5,666 nt of DNA from an uncultured Clostridia bacterium. GTDB taxonomy: Bacteria; Bacillota; Clostridia; TANB77; CAG-508. Under the pieces are notes generated by a model. The model was not told the DNA's origin. It saw only the letters and a program-made list of their open reading frames with translations, and did no database searches. A program made the position numbers and the translations under genes. Shown here in pieces: positions 5,273-5,666 of this stretch (position 1 is the stretch's first letter; every line of letters begins with the position of its first letter). The stretch covers positions 1 to 5,666 of the forward strand of contig CAPBNZ010000100.1 of NCBI GenBank assembly GCA_948585895.1, read 5' to 3'.

Positions 5273-5318
5273 ACCTGTCCCAAAGCTATCCATTTATGGA
5301 TACTTTGTACCTGTCCCA
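5273..5318. repeat. Hairpin flanked by 10-bp direct repeats in the rpsP-khpA gap
   Basis: ACCTGTCCCA occurs twice in direct orientation (5273-5282 and 5309-5318), 36 bases apart. Between them a hairpin pairs CAAAG (5281-5285) and TATCCAT (5287-5293) with ATGGATA (5296-5302) and CTTTG (5303-5307): 12 pairs with one bulged base and a 2-base loop. The element fills most of the 96-base gap, which in this gene pair is usually much shorter. It resembles a small REP- or MITE-like insertion, but I cannot assign a family. Confidence 0.6.
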
Positions 5319-5335
5319 GAACTAACCAGAACTAA
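5316..5335. repeat. Perfect 10-bp tandem duplication over the rpsP stop codon
   Basis: CCAGAACTAA is repeated exactly twice in tandem (5316-5325 and 5326-5335). The second copy contains the rpsP stop codon (5332-5334), and the first overlaps the right-hand direct repeat of the adjoining hairpin element. It may be a replication-slippage duplication or a target duplication left by an insertion. Confidence 0.8.
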
Positions 5336-5559
5336 ATATTAATTAATGATTTTACTGTGTCTGTTGGTTTTGCACCATTTTTAATCCATTTTTCTACTTT
5401 TTCTTTGTCTATACAAATAGTTGCTGGTTCTGTCATTGGGTTATACGTTCCTAATTGCTCAATTATTTTACCATCTCTTGGACATCTTGAATCTGCTACT
5501 ACGATATGATAAAATGGAGCTTTTTTCTTTCCTTGTCTTTGTAATCTAATTTTTACCAT
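5332..5559 (-). CDS. rpsP: 30S ribosomal protein S16
   Basis: S16 is an early-binding assembly protein of the small subunit. The protein has 75 residues, at the short end of the normal range. The sequence is diagnostic: MVKIRLQRQGKKKAPFYHIV (1-20), VADSRCPRDGKIIEQLGTYNP (21-41), then IDKEKVEKWIKNGAKPTDTV (50-69). The tail after PTDTV is very short (KSLINI). Start: ATG 5559 has GGAGGT (5567-5572) seven bases upstream; the TTG at 5574 in the same frame overlaps that site and is not a credible start. It is the first gene of the rpsP-khpA-rimM-trmD-rplS operon within the window. The stop codon lies inside a 10-bp tandem duplication. Confidence 0.98.
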   Translation of the reverse strand: MVKIRLQRQGKKKAPFYHIVVADSRCPRDGKIIEQLGTYNPMTEPATICIDKEKVEKWIKNGAKPTDTVKSLINI

Positions 5560-5666
5560 TTTCTTCACCTCCAAATTTTTTAGGAATTAGGGATTAATCT
5601 TCCCTTATCCTTTTGTTTATATTTATATTTTATATAAGTTATTCGTTGCTAAAACGGGATAACTTA
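5560..5666 (-). other. rpsP upstream region, cut by the window edge
   Basis: This region holds the rpsP ribosome binding site and a small imperfect hairpin with an AGGGA/TCCCT core (5589-5593 with 5601-5605). An A/T-only stretch (about 5616-5637) contains several TATAAA-like hexamers on the minus strand. Inverted arms TAAGTTAT (5635-5642) and ATAACTTA (5659-5666) end exactly at the window edge. No -35/-10 pair with good spacing stands out, so the promoter may lie here or further upstream. In many Bacillota ffh precedes rpsP, but none of it is visible. Confidence 0.45.

Noticed and set aside
5236..5283. Longer KhpA starting at TTG 5283
   Set aside because: The added 16 residues come from the repeat-bearing gap, match no KhpA N-terminus, and ATG 5235 has a strong GGAGG site. 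The same reasoning rejects TTG 5574 (rpsP), TTG 5004 (rimM), GTG 4472 (trmD), TTG 3743 (rplS) and GTG 1164.

Overview
This window looks like housekeeping chromosome from a very AT-rich, low-GC Gram-positive bacterium. The order rpsP-khpA-rimM-trmD-rplS, the strong GGAGG-type ribosome binding sites, the dapA-dapB pair and the protein sequences all point to Bacillota, most likely Clostridia. I cannot name a genus. TGG encodes Trp and no gene needs TGA read through, so the standard bacterial code fits. No mobile gene, CRISPR array or phage gene is visible.

Layout. A tRNA-Gln(CUG) gene lies on the minus strand near the left end (93-168), with its own promoter. About 460 bases without a gene follow, holding one long AT-rich inverted repeat. 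Next is a minus-strand gene for a YgjP-like (DUF45) zinc-metallopeptidase-fold protein (634-1155), whose catalytic glutamate is replaced by glutamine. Divergent from it, dapA and dapB (1371-3040, plus strand) form a two-gene operon for successive steps of lysine/diaminopimelate synthesis. It ends in a strong terminator. The rest of the window is one minus-strand operon read right to left: rpsP (S16), khpA (KH RNA-binding protein), rimM (30S maturation), trmD (tRNA m1G37 methyltransferase) and rplS (L19). It converges on dapB and has its own terminator.

How the genes work together. DapA and DapB convert aspartate semialdehyde plus pyruvate to tetrahydrodipicolinate, feeding lysine and peptidoglycan. 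The right-hand operon combines two ribosomal proteins, a 30S maturation factor, a tRNA modification enzyme that protects reading frame, and an RNA-binding protein, so it is a translation operon.

Main oddities. (1) trmD is broken by a one-base frameshift in a run of four T; the missing C-terminal domain is intact in another frame, ending at 3791. (2) The YgjP-like protein has HQYCH instead of HExxH. (3) L19 carries an acidic C-terminal tail of about 57 residues. (4) The rpsP-khpA gap is enlarged by a compact set of repeats: a perfect 10-bp tandem over the rpsP stop and a hairpin flanked by 10-bp direct repeats. I found no convincing new multi-gene system; the interest lies in these local anomalies.
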